Source of the DNA: Limnoperna fortunei
Lineage: Eukaryota > Mollusca > Bivalvia > Mytilida > Modiolidae
Reading direction: 5' to 3'
DNA length: 64,000 bases
Assembly: GCA_944474755.1 (NCBI GenBank)
Contig: OX104117.1
Span: 63,851,522-63,915,521, forward strand
This document shows positions 35,009-45,500 of this stretch, piece after piece. The first letter of the stretch is position 1. Each line of letters begins with the position of its first letter. The notes beneath the pieces are model-generated. The model ran no database searches, was not told the DNA's origin, and saw nothing but the letters and a program-made list of their open reading frames with translations. The position numbers were made by a program, and so were the translations under genes.

Positions 35009-36891
35009 GGTGTCGGGTCAATTGGTCCCACATGCAAACTGGTCCCAGCCAATACGTCCCAAGTCTTTCAATTGGTCCCACTTTTGGACAATTGGTCCCA
35101 ACACTTTTAAAAAGTATATTTTAGAACTATTCTGGTTTTGTATAGCAATTAATAATAAGTTATTGAAATTTAAGAAGCTCACAATACAAAACAAATTATA
35201 ATGGGTTCAAATTTGTTATTTAATATACACATTTATATATAAAAGTAATGACAAATATTATTAAAAATAATTTGAGAATTGTGCATTCTTTTTTAAATAT
35301 AAAAGTTGTATAGTATAATAATTTTTTCTTATTAATTTCATTAGCAGCTAGTGCATATAATTATTACTTTTTTATCTTTTGAAAGCATAAGGTTTTAGTT
35401 TTAATTAAATATTCAAGGAGTATAAATGCAATTGATTGCCTTGAATGTCATTAACATCAAGCAGTTAAATGTTTATCTGAACATTTACTCTTAAACCATA
35501 CATATATTTTACAATATTTTCAATTAAATTTTGTACTCACTGTCCCTTTTGAAGTCTTAAAGAAACAATATCAAAGACGCACATGATTGTGACTACCGCT
35601 TTGGAGGTAGGGGTAAAAACAAATTAACTTTATTCGACATCATGTCTTCTGAATTTGTAATCTGCACCAGACCAGTTCGAGTGATACACCATGCCTTTAC
35701 CGTTCAGGCTTTGTGTTGTGGGTTATACAATTCTTGGACACACAGAAGATGTAGTTCTGGTAAGTCTTATTTATTTTTTAAACTTGATTACATATTTTAC
35801 ATTTGTTGACCATAATCATTTATAAACTTAAATGTTGTACAATAATGTTAAGGGCATAATTTAAGTCTTGTGTTTTCTTCCTTCACTATATATACATGTA
35901 AGTTCATTAGTTTTATTTTTTAAATTTCTTATTAGATTTTAAATAACTTTAGACTTGGTCAGCAATGAAACTCAGTATTTTAAAAAATGGTAACAATTAT
36001 ATTTGTTTTCAAAGTCATAATCATTATTGAATTAACAAAGTTGTCAATGGCATGTGCTACTGTTTAATGGGCTAATTAGATTAACTGATTAACTCAATTT
36101 TATTGCATTTGAATTTGCTTATTATAATGAAACATATTAACTTTTATTTAGTCAGTTGCATTATAAATATTTTCGAATGTATATGTTAAGCACTACTTTT
36201 TCCTAAAAAATATACATTATTTCAGAATTAATAATTGTCATATATAATTGTTAAACACTGCTTGTCTGTAAATTCTATCTGTACTGCAGTATGTTGTTTT
36301 ATTATATATAATGTAAATTTAAAAGTGAAGTAGATCTAATAATCAGGTATTGAATAGATTCCTATTGCTATGATTTTCAATGCTAATTTGTTAGATTTGT
36401 TTGTGTAATATTAAACATTTTTTGTTTTTAATTTCATTATTATATTTGTATAGTAACTTTATTAATATGTTTACATATATATTTTTTTGTTTATTTCAGG
36501 TTTTACGTTTCATTGTCATGCTGTTGCCTTGTCCTGCTTCCGTTTTGTTGTTTTTGAATGAGTAGGAATTAGTGCTTCAAATATATGTAAAATAGTAGAA
36601 TAGTGCTGTAAATCTCAATAAAGAACATACACTTGTTTTGTCTTCTATTGTTATTATATATCATGTTAACTAAGAGCGTACATTTATAATAAATTATAAA
36701 TCATAAGCATTAATATACATCTGTCAATATGTTGAAAAAATCCCTAAAATAATATCTTAAACACAAATAAAACATTTTAAATGCAAGTTGGGACCAATTG
36801 ACTTGGGACAAATCGGAAATGGGACCAATTGATCAAATTTGGGACCAATTAACTTGGGACGAATTGGAATTGGGACCATTTGACCTGTACC
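35009..36891. mobile_element. 1.88-kb inverted-repeat element with GGGACCAATT arrays
   Basis: The left end reads GGTGTCGGGTCAATTGGTCC and the right end, on the other strand, GGTACAGGTCAAATGGTCCC. Each end holds an array: left, AATTGGTCCCA, ACTGGTCCCAG, ACGTCCCAAG, AATTGGTCCCA and again AATTGGTCCCA (35020-35105); right, the complement GGGACCAATT four times with GGGACAAAT and GGGACGAAT variants (36790-36885). The core is AT-rich. A small spliced unit may lie inside (35642-36617). No transposase was seen. The exact termini and any target duplication are uncertain. Confidence 0.65.
35642..36562 (+). CDS. Candidate two-exon unit inside the GGGACCAATT element
   Basis: Exon 1 ends at 35759 before GTAAGTC; exon 2 starts at 36500 after TTTATTTCAG. 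Two frames survive splicing. ATG 35691 gives MPLPFRLCVVGYTILGHTED and ends LLPCPASVLLFLNE (44 residues, phase 0). ATG 35642 gives MSSEFVICTRPVRVIHHAFT and a Cys-rich remainder (59 residues, phase 1). Both exons are richer in G and C than the intron, and AATAAA lies at 36617. I recognise neither product. It could be a transposon gene remnant, a non-coding RNA or chance. Confidence 0.25.
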
Positions 36892-38483
36892 ATGCTTGAC
36901 CCCTATACATCTTAGTGTTGGCAGGCATTTGGTTTGTTAACAAGAGCTGTCAATGGGATTATTTACAAACTGAACACATGAAGGAAAGTAAAATTTATTT
37001 TATTCATCCCAAAACGTAACTATGCATACAAACAATTAACAGTGCAAAACTTTGGCATCATTCATACACAATTTTGGTTTTATACATCCAACAATACAGT
37101 TTAGACTCCAAACCACTCACAAAAATTAACTTATTAGACCTTAACATTTAATGACTAGGGTATTAATGTAATACTTAATAGTGTTTCTTAAACATATCCT
37201 CAAATGTAAATTGTCCATGTATAATTTTAAGTTTTATATTGCTTTAGGTTTATTTCTGTTTACAGATTATTTCCCACTTTTCCTATTGTATTGGTTTTTC
37301 TCCCATTTGTAGCCTCAAACCTTTGTCTAATCTTAAAAACTTCTCTGCAATTATTTCCACCTCCTAACATAACTACCTAAAACTATCTGGACCATTTCAA
37401 CTAGCAAGGATTTCCAAAATATTGTATAAATATGGTCTAGCACTTTTCAGCCTAGAGGACAAACATTTGCACTGAATTTAAGAAAGAAACATCCACTGAT
37501 AATAAATAACAGATCAAGGTCACATGACCCTATTTTTACATATTATAGGACAAAAATGTAATGAATTATATACTAGTACCTCTTAAATGTAATGAGAAAA
37601 AAAGCATGCAAATGTTTGACAACAGATATGAAAAATAACTTATTTAATCATCAATTCATGGATACAGTCACCTCAACTTTAGTATTAGACACTCCTGAAG
37701 TGTATAATCTTCACATAAAATGAGACAAGCACAAAGCATAAATAGTCTGACCCCTGAAAACATACTTCTTATAAAATATATTTTGTTGCCATTTTTTGAA
37801 ACGGTTAAAATGTTCGTTCAATATAGCCAATCCATAATAAAAGTTATCGTTTAATTTTATTTTTCGCCCAGAAACGTGAGTAGCTTTATTTCCATCAATG
37901 CATTGCTAATTAAAGGTACAAATTAAATATATTGCGTAACTTTGAGTTAATGTTAACAGTTCTGAGCAAAAAAGGTTAGTTACTCAAATAATATTTCCGA
38001 TGTTTGCCGAACATTACAGAAGTCTGCTCTATTAAAAATCAATGGACATCTGGGATACCAGATATATGATGATCTTGTGGTCAATTGTGGTCTGGATACC
38101 TTAAACTCTCTATCACCCCAACCGCCTTTATATACACCTAAAACCATTTTGTATGGCTAATGTCTAGAAGTCAAATATCTCAATTTGATATATATTTTAT
38201 ATTTCCTGTCGATAAATAGTTTAATTCAATCTATTGTTTAAAACTTGAGCCACATCTTGGGAAAAAAATCATTTTGCAATTTTAAGGGGCATAACTTGAA
38301 AACAATACAGGCTGATGTATCAAATCTGAAATTGGTCTGTTTTACATGTTTGCAGTGTTTTTAAAATTTAAAATCAGTTTAACCATTAATCTTGAGATAA
38401 TGCTTGCCAACCAATGAAAACCTCTAGTGGTACTTAATTAAATGCATAATTTCGGAAACGACACATGTCTGATATATGAAATA

Positions 38484-38602
38484 TATTGTTTTCTTTAACC
38501 CTAATGAGTTTATAATTGATAACACAAAAAAAAGAATATAAACAATATACCAGGGTAAGCATACAAAATATAAAAATCTGAAAAAATAAAATATTTAGAG
38601 TT
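38484..38602 (+). repeat. First copy of a 110-base direct repeat
   Basis: TTCTTTAACCCTAATGAGTT, TATAATTGATAACACAAAAA and CCAGGGTAAGCATACAAAAT recur with about 90% identity at 40082-40197 in the same orientation, about 1.6 kb away. Confidence 0.75.
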
Positions 38603-39425
38603 GATCTGCAGGTTGTCTACTTAAATTTTAAAGGCAAGAAATGGCCAAGACTTAAGATACTGTTACCTACAAAAACCTCTTTTGTCCCATTAAATGGGCT
38701 AAAATGTAGACTATCTAGCAGCAAAATAATGGTTTAAAACTATATGTCTTCTATCTGCAATTGGAGAATGTGACCATAAAGTAATAATACTTCACAACAG
38801 ATCCATAAAATATATTTTAAAAAAATAAATAAAACATATATATAAAAACAAAATATGTCGCACAATATTATGCAAAAACATGTATACTGGTTCTAAAAAC
38901 TTCAAGTTGATAATAGACAGAACTTTTAGTAAGAATCATTTGTTCATAGTGAATATAGTAGACCAAAGGACTAGTCTTAATTGACATAAATAATTTGGGC
39001 TGTTTAATACATTAATTATTTAAAAGAAATTAACATCCCCACAATTAATACAAATAAACAATCATATAATAGCTCTAAAAACGAACAAAAGATATAATAA
39101 CAATAAAATATACAATCAGTGATAAATTCATCCCTGTGCCTCCCCCTTTTTTTCTCTGTATAAAAATAGTACTGAACTTTTTGGCAGAGACCAATTCAAT
39201 TTACACAAATTTAACTTTAATAAAACAAACAGCACTAGAAAAGATGGCAAGATTCCAACAAACAAACAAAATAAATGTTTGAAAGTGACCTGGAGTGGTC
39301 TTCATTAAATGAGCTATATACATGTAGGTCCTTTGAGAAGTATTTAGCTAATTACTTCTGTTTCATACTATGTATTTCATTATACATTAGAAAAGTGTAA
39401 CAGTTTAAAATCATACTGTTAATAT

Positions 39426-39560
39426 GTTTGTTTCTTTATATGGTTTTTCAGCAATTTTTCAACTTAAGCAGGGCATACGGGTTTTATTTGGGGATGAAGC
39501 CAGAGTACCCATAGAAAACCCATACCTGCCCATTGCGGAAGAAAATACTGGCAATATGAA
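39426..39560 (-). repeat. tRNA-derived SINE fragment, diverged
   Basis: CAGCAATTTTTCAACTTAAG, GGTTTTATTTGGGGATGAAG, CCAGAGTACCCATAGAAAAC and GCGGAAGAAAATACTGGCAA match the complement of the SINE body. The head is missing. Confidence 0.6.
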
Positions 39561-40081
39561 ACTGCTTTGCTCAATTCATGTGTATTTAATGTGGAAACAG
39601 TAGTTTACACAAATATATGTATTATACACTGTATTTATAGCAACCTTATACACTTTTGAATGTGAAGCGTGACAGTGTATTCTAAGGAGGAAGGAAGGTG
39701 GTGCTATAAATTACTTGTAACACGAATAAGCCCCTAAATACCGTCTATTAAAAATTGATGATAAACAAGGAGGGCAGTGCTAATTATGGTGGGACCGATA
39801 TTTGACCAACCAAATAAAAAGCTTATATTCAAAGCTCATGCTATTTTGTTAGTGGATATTGAAACAAAAATTTGACATAAGGCGGAGCATATCTAAGCAT
39901 TATAGGTTCTAAATGTAGTTGGTTATTGCATGGCTGTTTTTCACTCGAGTTTAACAGACACACGTGACTTTTCATGAAATGTTATTCAAGTATTTCAATT
40001 TAGACCATACATAGTAGTACTCATTGTCTCTTGTTTATTTTCAAAAAGATCAAAGGAAAAAACTTGTAACAAATATACATA

Positions 40082-40197
40082 ATTGTTGATTTCTTTAACA
40101 CTAATGAGTTTATAATTGATAACACAAAAAGAATATAAATGATATTCCAGGGTAAGCATACAAAAAATAAAAATCTTAAAAATAAAATATTTAGAGA
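40082..40197 (+). repeat. Second copy of the 110-base direct repeat
   Basis: This copy has TTCTTTAACACTAATGAGTT, TATAATTGATAACACAAAAA and CCAGGGTAAGCATACAAAAA. It lies within the likely 3' region of the minus-strand membrane-protein gene. Confidence 0.75.
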
Positions 40198-41068
40198 CAG
40201 TAACATATTTACATGTATAGACATTAGAAACAACAGATAAAAATATCTGTAAGCATGTTCAATCAGTCATGCCATTACATTCTTTTACTTAAAAAAATTG
40301 ATCATTTACATCCTAATCATGCTAATATTGAAAAGAGTCAGTTTCTACAAAAGCTAAATGTTTTTTTCTACCAGTTTGGTCTTTTTATCATCGGAATTCA
40401 GTAAAAGAACATTTGAATTTTGTTGCAAACAAAATCATTCAAAACCTCATACATAACAAAATTTACAATAACTGTATATGTATATGGTGTTATTTAAAAA
40501 AAACCCAGCATGTTCCATAAATTAGTTTTCAGAGGGGAAGATTTTTTATTGAGTTAAATGAAAATTTGGCAATAATGTTAAAATTGGCAACAATATATAA
40601 AATATTTTAAAAAAATAATAAAGCAATAAGACACACTTCATTTAATCTGTTTATATAAAGTAAACATAAAATAATGATCTACATGTAGAGCCAATTGTTT
40701 AACTATCTCAGTTGATATTGCAGCCACTTATCATCACGAGATCAATATTTACTATTTTTGTAGTGAACAGCAAATTGAAGGCTTTAATTGATTATCGTAA
40801 GATTCCAGAGATTCCAATTATGCAAAAAAGAAATAAAAGTTAATATCACTAAAGTGTCATTTAAATCATATAACTGAAGAAAAACTGTCATAAATTGCAG
40901 TAATGTGATATTACCTTAAAAAAAAACTAAACACAAAATTTTAGTCTGCGATATTTCTGAAAAAAAGTGTTGCTTTCCTTACATTGAGTCAGGTGATGTT
41001 AATACAAAGTGTGTTACTTTAACCCTATCTTTCAGTCCTATTTCAACCTAACTTCCTGTCATGTGACA

Positions 41069-41969
41069 TTACTGGTTTAATGGTTTTTTAGTTTCAGCAT
41101 TATCAATATTATTTGTAGGTTTAGGAGTCAACAATTGATGAGTACTAGCAAAACATTTGCCATAGTTTGACCCTGTCTGTAAAACATCAATTTTAAATAA
41201 AAGAAAAATAGTAACTCCTATAACACAAAAAGAAGCTAAAAAACCAAACGCAAAGTTTGTAATAAATTTACAATCCTGATTCAAAATCATATCAGGCTTT
41301 ACACATCTGTGCTTGGTGGATTCAAGGCACATTTCATTTTTTATTTGACTGCAAAGTGCCAATGACAAAACTGCATATTCTTCAAAATCAGATAAAGGCA
41401 TTTTAAATGGAATTTCAACCAATCCACCTTTTCCATCTGACAGAGGTATCTTAATCACTGGAATAGTTATCCATGGAGTAGGCTGTGGCTTCAGACAACT
41501 TTTGACCACTTCACAAGTATATCTCTCTGGTAATATATGCTGTGTTTTATCTTCTTCACAAGTATCAGGGACCTCGTTTTTCTTCTGTACTATTATAGAG
41601 CGGTAATTCTCAAATACTGGTTTGATGCCATTTGGAATGTGGCCTACTGACACGTTAATAATTTGTAGACTTATATTTGAATAAAATTCTGTGTCAGTAC
41701 TGAAGTTTACAGTAGTATATTTGTTCCAGTAAAATGTTCCATTTTCTAGCTGATAATAAGATATGGAAACATTTGTCATCTTTTGGGTACAAAACTGGAA
41801 AAGATTTCCTGTATTATCTGGAATACAGTGATATTGGTTCTTTGGGCATAATTCTTTAGCAATATCTTCTCTTCCTATCCCTGTTGGACACGCTTCCACA
41901 TTTGTCACATTAAAAGTATCGCCTCCATGAACTACTGGAGCAATGAAAACCATTACCAAAAGAGTAAAG
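41069..41969 (-). CDS. Terminal exon of a single-pass membrane glycoprotein, unrecognised
   Basis: A clean splice acceptor (TTTTTTATTGTAG, ending at 41970) opens an exon whose frame runs about 299 codons to a stop at 41071-41069. The first residues FTLLVMVFIAPVVHGG look like the hydrophobic part and cleavage region of a signal peptide, so the true start is in an upstream exon not located; the in-exon ATG is at 41953. The ectodomain (about 220 residues) has a dozen cysteines (CPTGIGREDIAKELCP, YHC, FCTQ, DTCEED, TCEVVKSCL, ALCSQIKNEMC, RCVKP, DCKF) and at least six N-glycosylation sequons. A membrane segment (FAFGFLASFCVIGVTIFLLF, about 41250-41190) and a 40-residue polar tail follow. The frame is intact and looks under constraint. 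I recognise no family. Confidence 0.8.
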
Positions 41970-42157
41970 CTACAATAAAAAAGAAAATCATAAAAACCAT
42001 GTAATATATGTAAGTGTAGATTATTACATGTTAAATTCTATATCTGCCTTAATATCTTTCAGAGACAGCCTATATCTGCCCTGGGGCATCATGCAATTCG
42101 AGATGTAATTGAATCTATCACATATTAACAGGTAATTTTAAGACGTTAAATAATATA

Positions 42158-42298
42158 CAATTACGGCCCTTGGAAGAGGTGAATATCTAAAATTGTCAAC
42201 CAGAGGTGGGGTTATTTCCCTGAGGGCTTTAGCCCGAGGGAAATAACCCCAGCTAGGTTGACAATTTTGATATTCACTGATTTCAAGGGCCGTAACTG
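42158..42298. repeat. Fold-back element, 141 bases
   Basis: The two halves are inverted copies: CAATTACGGCCCTTGGAA, GTGAATATC, AAATTGTCAACC and GGGGTTATTTCCCT on the left; AGGGAAATAACCCC, GGTTGACAATTTT, GATATTCAC and CAAGGGCCGTAACTG on the right. A 14-base loop contains GGGCTTTAGCCC. It is a palindromic MITE-like repeat with no coding capacity. It lies within or next to the upstream intron of the membrane-protein gene. Confidence 0.8.
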
Positions 42299-42565
42299 TT
42301 TTATTATACCGAACAAACAGTGGACTGGAATATCATATGCTGTGTATTTGTGTTTTTATCATGTTTATGTTGAAACTTGTTTATTTCAAGGATTATTCAC
42401 CAAGGGTTATTCACCGGTGAATAATAGGGTTATTCAATGGACATGGGTTTTTGAAAAGGTTATTCAACTTTTGTACGAATTTGAAGAAAAATACCCAGAT
42501 TATTTCACGTCACGTGACCTTATTTCATCCAATTAAATCAATTACTAATTCAGTAAGGTATAACA

Positions 42566-42635
42566 ATATTATTTATTATTTAATAATATTATATTATGTT
42601 ATATTATTTATTATTTAATAATATTATATTATGTT
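42566..42635 (+). repeat. Two-copy 35-base tandem repeat
   Basis: A 35-base AT-only unit containing TTATTTATTATTTAATAATA is present at 42566-42600 and repeated exactly at 42601-42635 apart from edge positions. Confidence 0.8.
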
Positions 42636-43711
42636 CATATTTTAGGTTCAGTGTGCATCATTTTGTTGACTTTCTCTTTCAATTTCTTCAGCTTAGCAGC
42701 AGAATTTTTTTTCATGTAAGCAGTGTCACAAAGTTCTCCTACGTTAACAAGCCATGGCTTCAATATCACAATATTGTATTCAGTTTTCCTTTTTGTTTGT
42801 ATTCTTTATGGAATCAACGAAAGTAAACTATTAAGTTCTGGTCAAATAAAATGTCATAAAAAATACCAACAAGATTATAAAATTTACTATTCTAGACATG
42901 TTTCAAGACTCATCAGTGGTCCTCAAACCCAAAACATATTTAAAATCCAAATAATAAAGATATCATCCAAATTTCAAAATGCTATGCCAGATCAGGTTAA
43001 GGCCATTTACTTCTTGCAGTCTTGCATACAGAAAAACGTTAGAATTTAAATAATTTTCAAAATTACAGGACGGTAAGTTTAGACAATGACTGTATATCAC
43101 TAAAAGTTATCAATAATATTCAGCACTGAACTTTAACTATTGGCAGGGCTGGAGATACACTTGAGGACTCAGTCAACTTAATTATTTCATGCTCACCGTT
43201 ACATTGGTAAAAAAACGTCAGGTTTGGTGTGAATCATCACGAGTATAAGGATTCTTTGTACATGTTGTAAGGGGGGAAGAGTGTAACAGGAGGCCTATAA
43301 GCGTATTAGCTGGAAGTAGGTATATAGCCAGTGAAAATCGACTGAGCTTATGGAGTACTTCTTTAACTCAGTTGGTTAGAGGGTTGGTTGGAAGTACTGA
43401 GCACAGGAATTTGACCCCATATCATTTGGGTCGATATATGGCCAGACAACGAAAAAAACGTATTGTCGCGAACGAAGTGAGCGAAGGAGTCTAACGCAAA
43501 AGTAAACAATTCCTACCCCCTACCTTTGTTGTTGAGTTTGCTTTGAGAATTTGCACTGACAACATGATTGTAGGTGTTCTACTTACTCACGGACATTTAT
43601 TCTTTAAGATTATGACATCGATTCCTTTAATATATCCATATTTTTGCAACCGCGAAACTTTTTCTTGGATAAATACAACAAAAAAGTTAAACTGTTTTCT
43701 GCACAGGGGTT
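42636..43711. other. No gene seen
   Basis: The 108-codon plus-strand frame at 42723-43049 has no family match or splice support. The rest is low in features. Confidence 0.4.
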
Positions 43712-43809
43712 TTGTAAAAATAGATTTACTTGCGCTTTCGAATGATACTGGGTCGGTCGATCAATCGACCCAGTATCATTCGAAAGCGCAAGTAAATCTA
43801 TTTTTACAA
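43712..43809. repeat. Near-perfect 44-base inverted repeat with 10-base loop
   Basis: The left arm (43712-43755) and right arm (43766-43809) are exact complements, starting TTGTAAAAATAGATTTACTT and ending AGTAAATCTATTTTTACAA. The loop is GTCGATCAAT. It explains why open frames on both strands share the residues KIDLLALSNDTGS. No flanking direct repeat was seen. Confidence 0.9.
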
Positions 43810-44597
43810 GGCCATGTGGTTTCCTGCCTAGTTGCTCCATGATATTATGCATATGATTTAAAACCATAAAAAGTTCAGGATGATGAACTTGCAGTTGGAC
43901 TATTTTATTTCTTGCATTTTTTATTATTATGTATTCTTACCTCATCAGGCTCATAACTGAAACCATTTATTAGCTCACAGTGTAATGTTGCTTCTAGAAC
44001 ATCTTAACCTAAAAATAGGATAATCATGGGGATTCCCAAAGTGAGACAAGTATCTGAATCAGAGCTGGAACGGAAAAGAAAAAGGCTTGCATTATTTCAA
44101 GGACATATATCATTATCTGTATTGTTTTGTCCTCTGTACAAAGAAAATATTTTAAAGTTGTCTCTATTTTATAATTAGAACAATTTCAACGGTTCTTTTT
44201 TATAAATCAGTTTTGACAAGCCGAAATAAAATAAAACATGGCTGAAACAACTTTTTTTTTAAATTTACAAAAAAACTTTTTAATATTAAACAATTAAAAA
44301 ATGTCCAATAAATCAAGAACTTCTTACATCTGGTAATTCGCAATTGTCTAATGAGCAGAATGAACAAGTCTTTAAGCATGTATTTGAGTATATCCAGGGG
44401 TTATAAAGGTGCCCCGGCCCATTGTTCCTAGGTGTGGTCGAAATATGGAACACACTATGAATTACGCATTGCTAAAAACAGGGTCGAAATTCAAGTGCAA
44501 ATCATGGGTTTTTTTTTAACTCAGACAATCGGTATAAAACCCAGCTATTTTTTTTCTTGACTGCATTAGTAAAATAAAATTCTGATGAGGTGAAGCT
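43810..44597. other. No gene seen
   Basis: Sequence between the inverted repeat and the Tc1 relic. No features recognised. The left terminal inverted repeat of the Tc1 relic was not identified. Confidence 0.4.
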
Positions 44598-45355
44598 ATG
44601 CCACTGTTAGATGCTGCTACCCGGAATATTGCTATCGGTCGAATCGAGGCCGAGGAATCACAAAATGCTGTTGCCAGAACGTACAATGTTCATCGTAGAA
44701 CAATTTCACGCCTTTTGAGACGCAGCAGCTTGGTACTACGACAGACCGACTACGTTCAGGGCGTTTGCGTGTTACAACTCGGGCGCAGGATCGTTAAATT
44801 AGATTATTCCATCTACAGAGCAGGACTATATTACTGAAACAGAAACAACTGTAAACGTCCCAGGTTTGCGTCGTATATCACCACAGACAGTACGCAATCG
44901 GTTACGCTCTCATTGATTGCGGGAAAAAAGACCTTACGTCGGAGCAACACCGGACGTCAACACCGCCGAGCAATTTTAAGATGGTGTACTGCCGTTCGTG
45001 TATGGAATTTACAGAATGGAGAAGAGTGTGGTTCAGCGAAGAGTCACGTTTTCAGCTTGAAAAGCGAGATGGTCGCATACAAGTGTACAGGCGCCGAAAT
45101 GAACGTTTTGCGCTTAACTCTGTTGTAGAAAAAGACAATTTGACGGAGGCAGTTTTATGATGTGGGCCGCTATCTCTTACGCCAAGAATACACAGCTGAT
45201 ACATATCGAAGGCAATCTTAACGCAGTTAGGTATAGAGACGAAATTATACTGCCGCATTTATTGTCCGTAATTTACATTCAAAGAAAAAATTTTCAACAC
45301 GACAATGTCCGACCAGTCCACATACAGCACGTGTAACAGTAGATTTTGTAGATCA
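44598..45355 (+). pseudogene. Second Tc1-like transposase relic, 3'-truncated
   Basis: ATG 44598 starts MPLLDAATRNIAIGRIEAEE, QNAVARTYNVHRRTISRLLR (helix-turn-helix), then a frameshift. Later frames give VNVPGLRRISPQTVRNRLRS, VWFSEESRFQLEKRDGRIQV (first catalytic block with Asp replaced by Glu), GGSFMMWAAISYAKNTQLIH and NFQHDNVRPVHIQHV (second catalytic Asp). The sequence is lost after that, where a MITE fragment begins. It belongs to a different Tc1 lineage from the one at 9834. Confidence 0.8.
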
Positions 45356-45364
45356 ATGTCAATC

Positions 45365-45500
45365 TGATCCGTTGCAAGAGGGGGCGTGGAGGGCGTGCGC
45401 CCCCCCCCCCCCCCCCCGATAAAAAAAGAAAAAAAAGGAAGAGAGAGAAATAGGTAGGGCGGGTGATGTAGGCAACTCTGATCCCCGTCCGTCAAAACCA
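45365..45500 (-). repeat. Fragment of the CAGTGGCGGATCC MITE family
   Basis: On the plus strand GAGGGGGCGTGGAGGGCGTG, a run of about 18 C, then GAAAAAAAAGGAAGAGAGAG and TAGGTAGGGCGGGTGATG. In the opposite orientation this matches the right half of the MITE at 48307-48604. Both termini are degraded. Confidence 0.6.

Larger units (their letters stand above)
36892..41068. other. Gene-poor AT-rich stretch
   Basis: No exon was recognised. It contains a SINE fragment (39426-39560) and a 110-base repeated segment (38484-38602 and 40082-40197). Because the membrane-protein exon at 41069-41969 is transcribed leftward, part of this is its 3' untranslated region. A candidate minus-strand poly(A) signal (TTTATT on the plus strand) lies at 40545-40550, and another at about 36990. 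Confidence 0.4.

Noticed and set aside
42723..43049. 108-codon plus-strand frame near the membrane-protein gene.
   Set aside because: Codon use is AT-driven, there is no recognised motif, and it would run against the neighbouring gene without any splice support.
43543..43867. Overlapping plus and minus frames sharing KIDLLALSNDTGS.
   Set aside because: Both arise from the 44-base inverted repeat at 43712-43809, not from protein coding.
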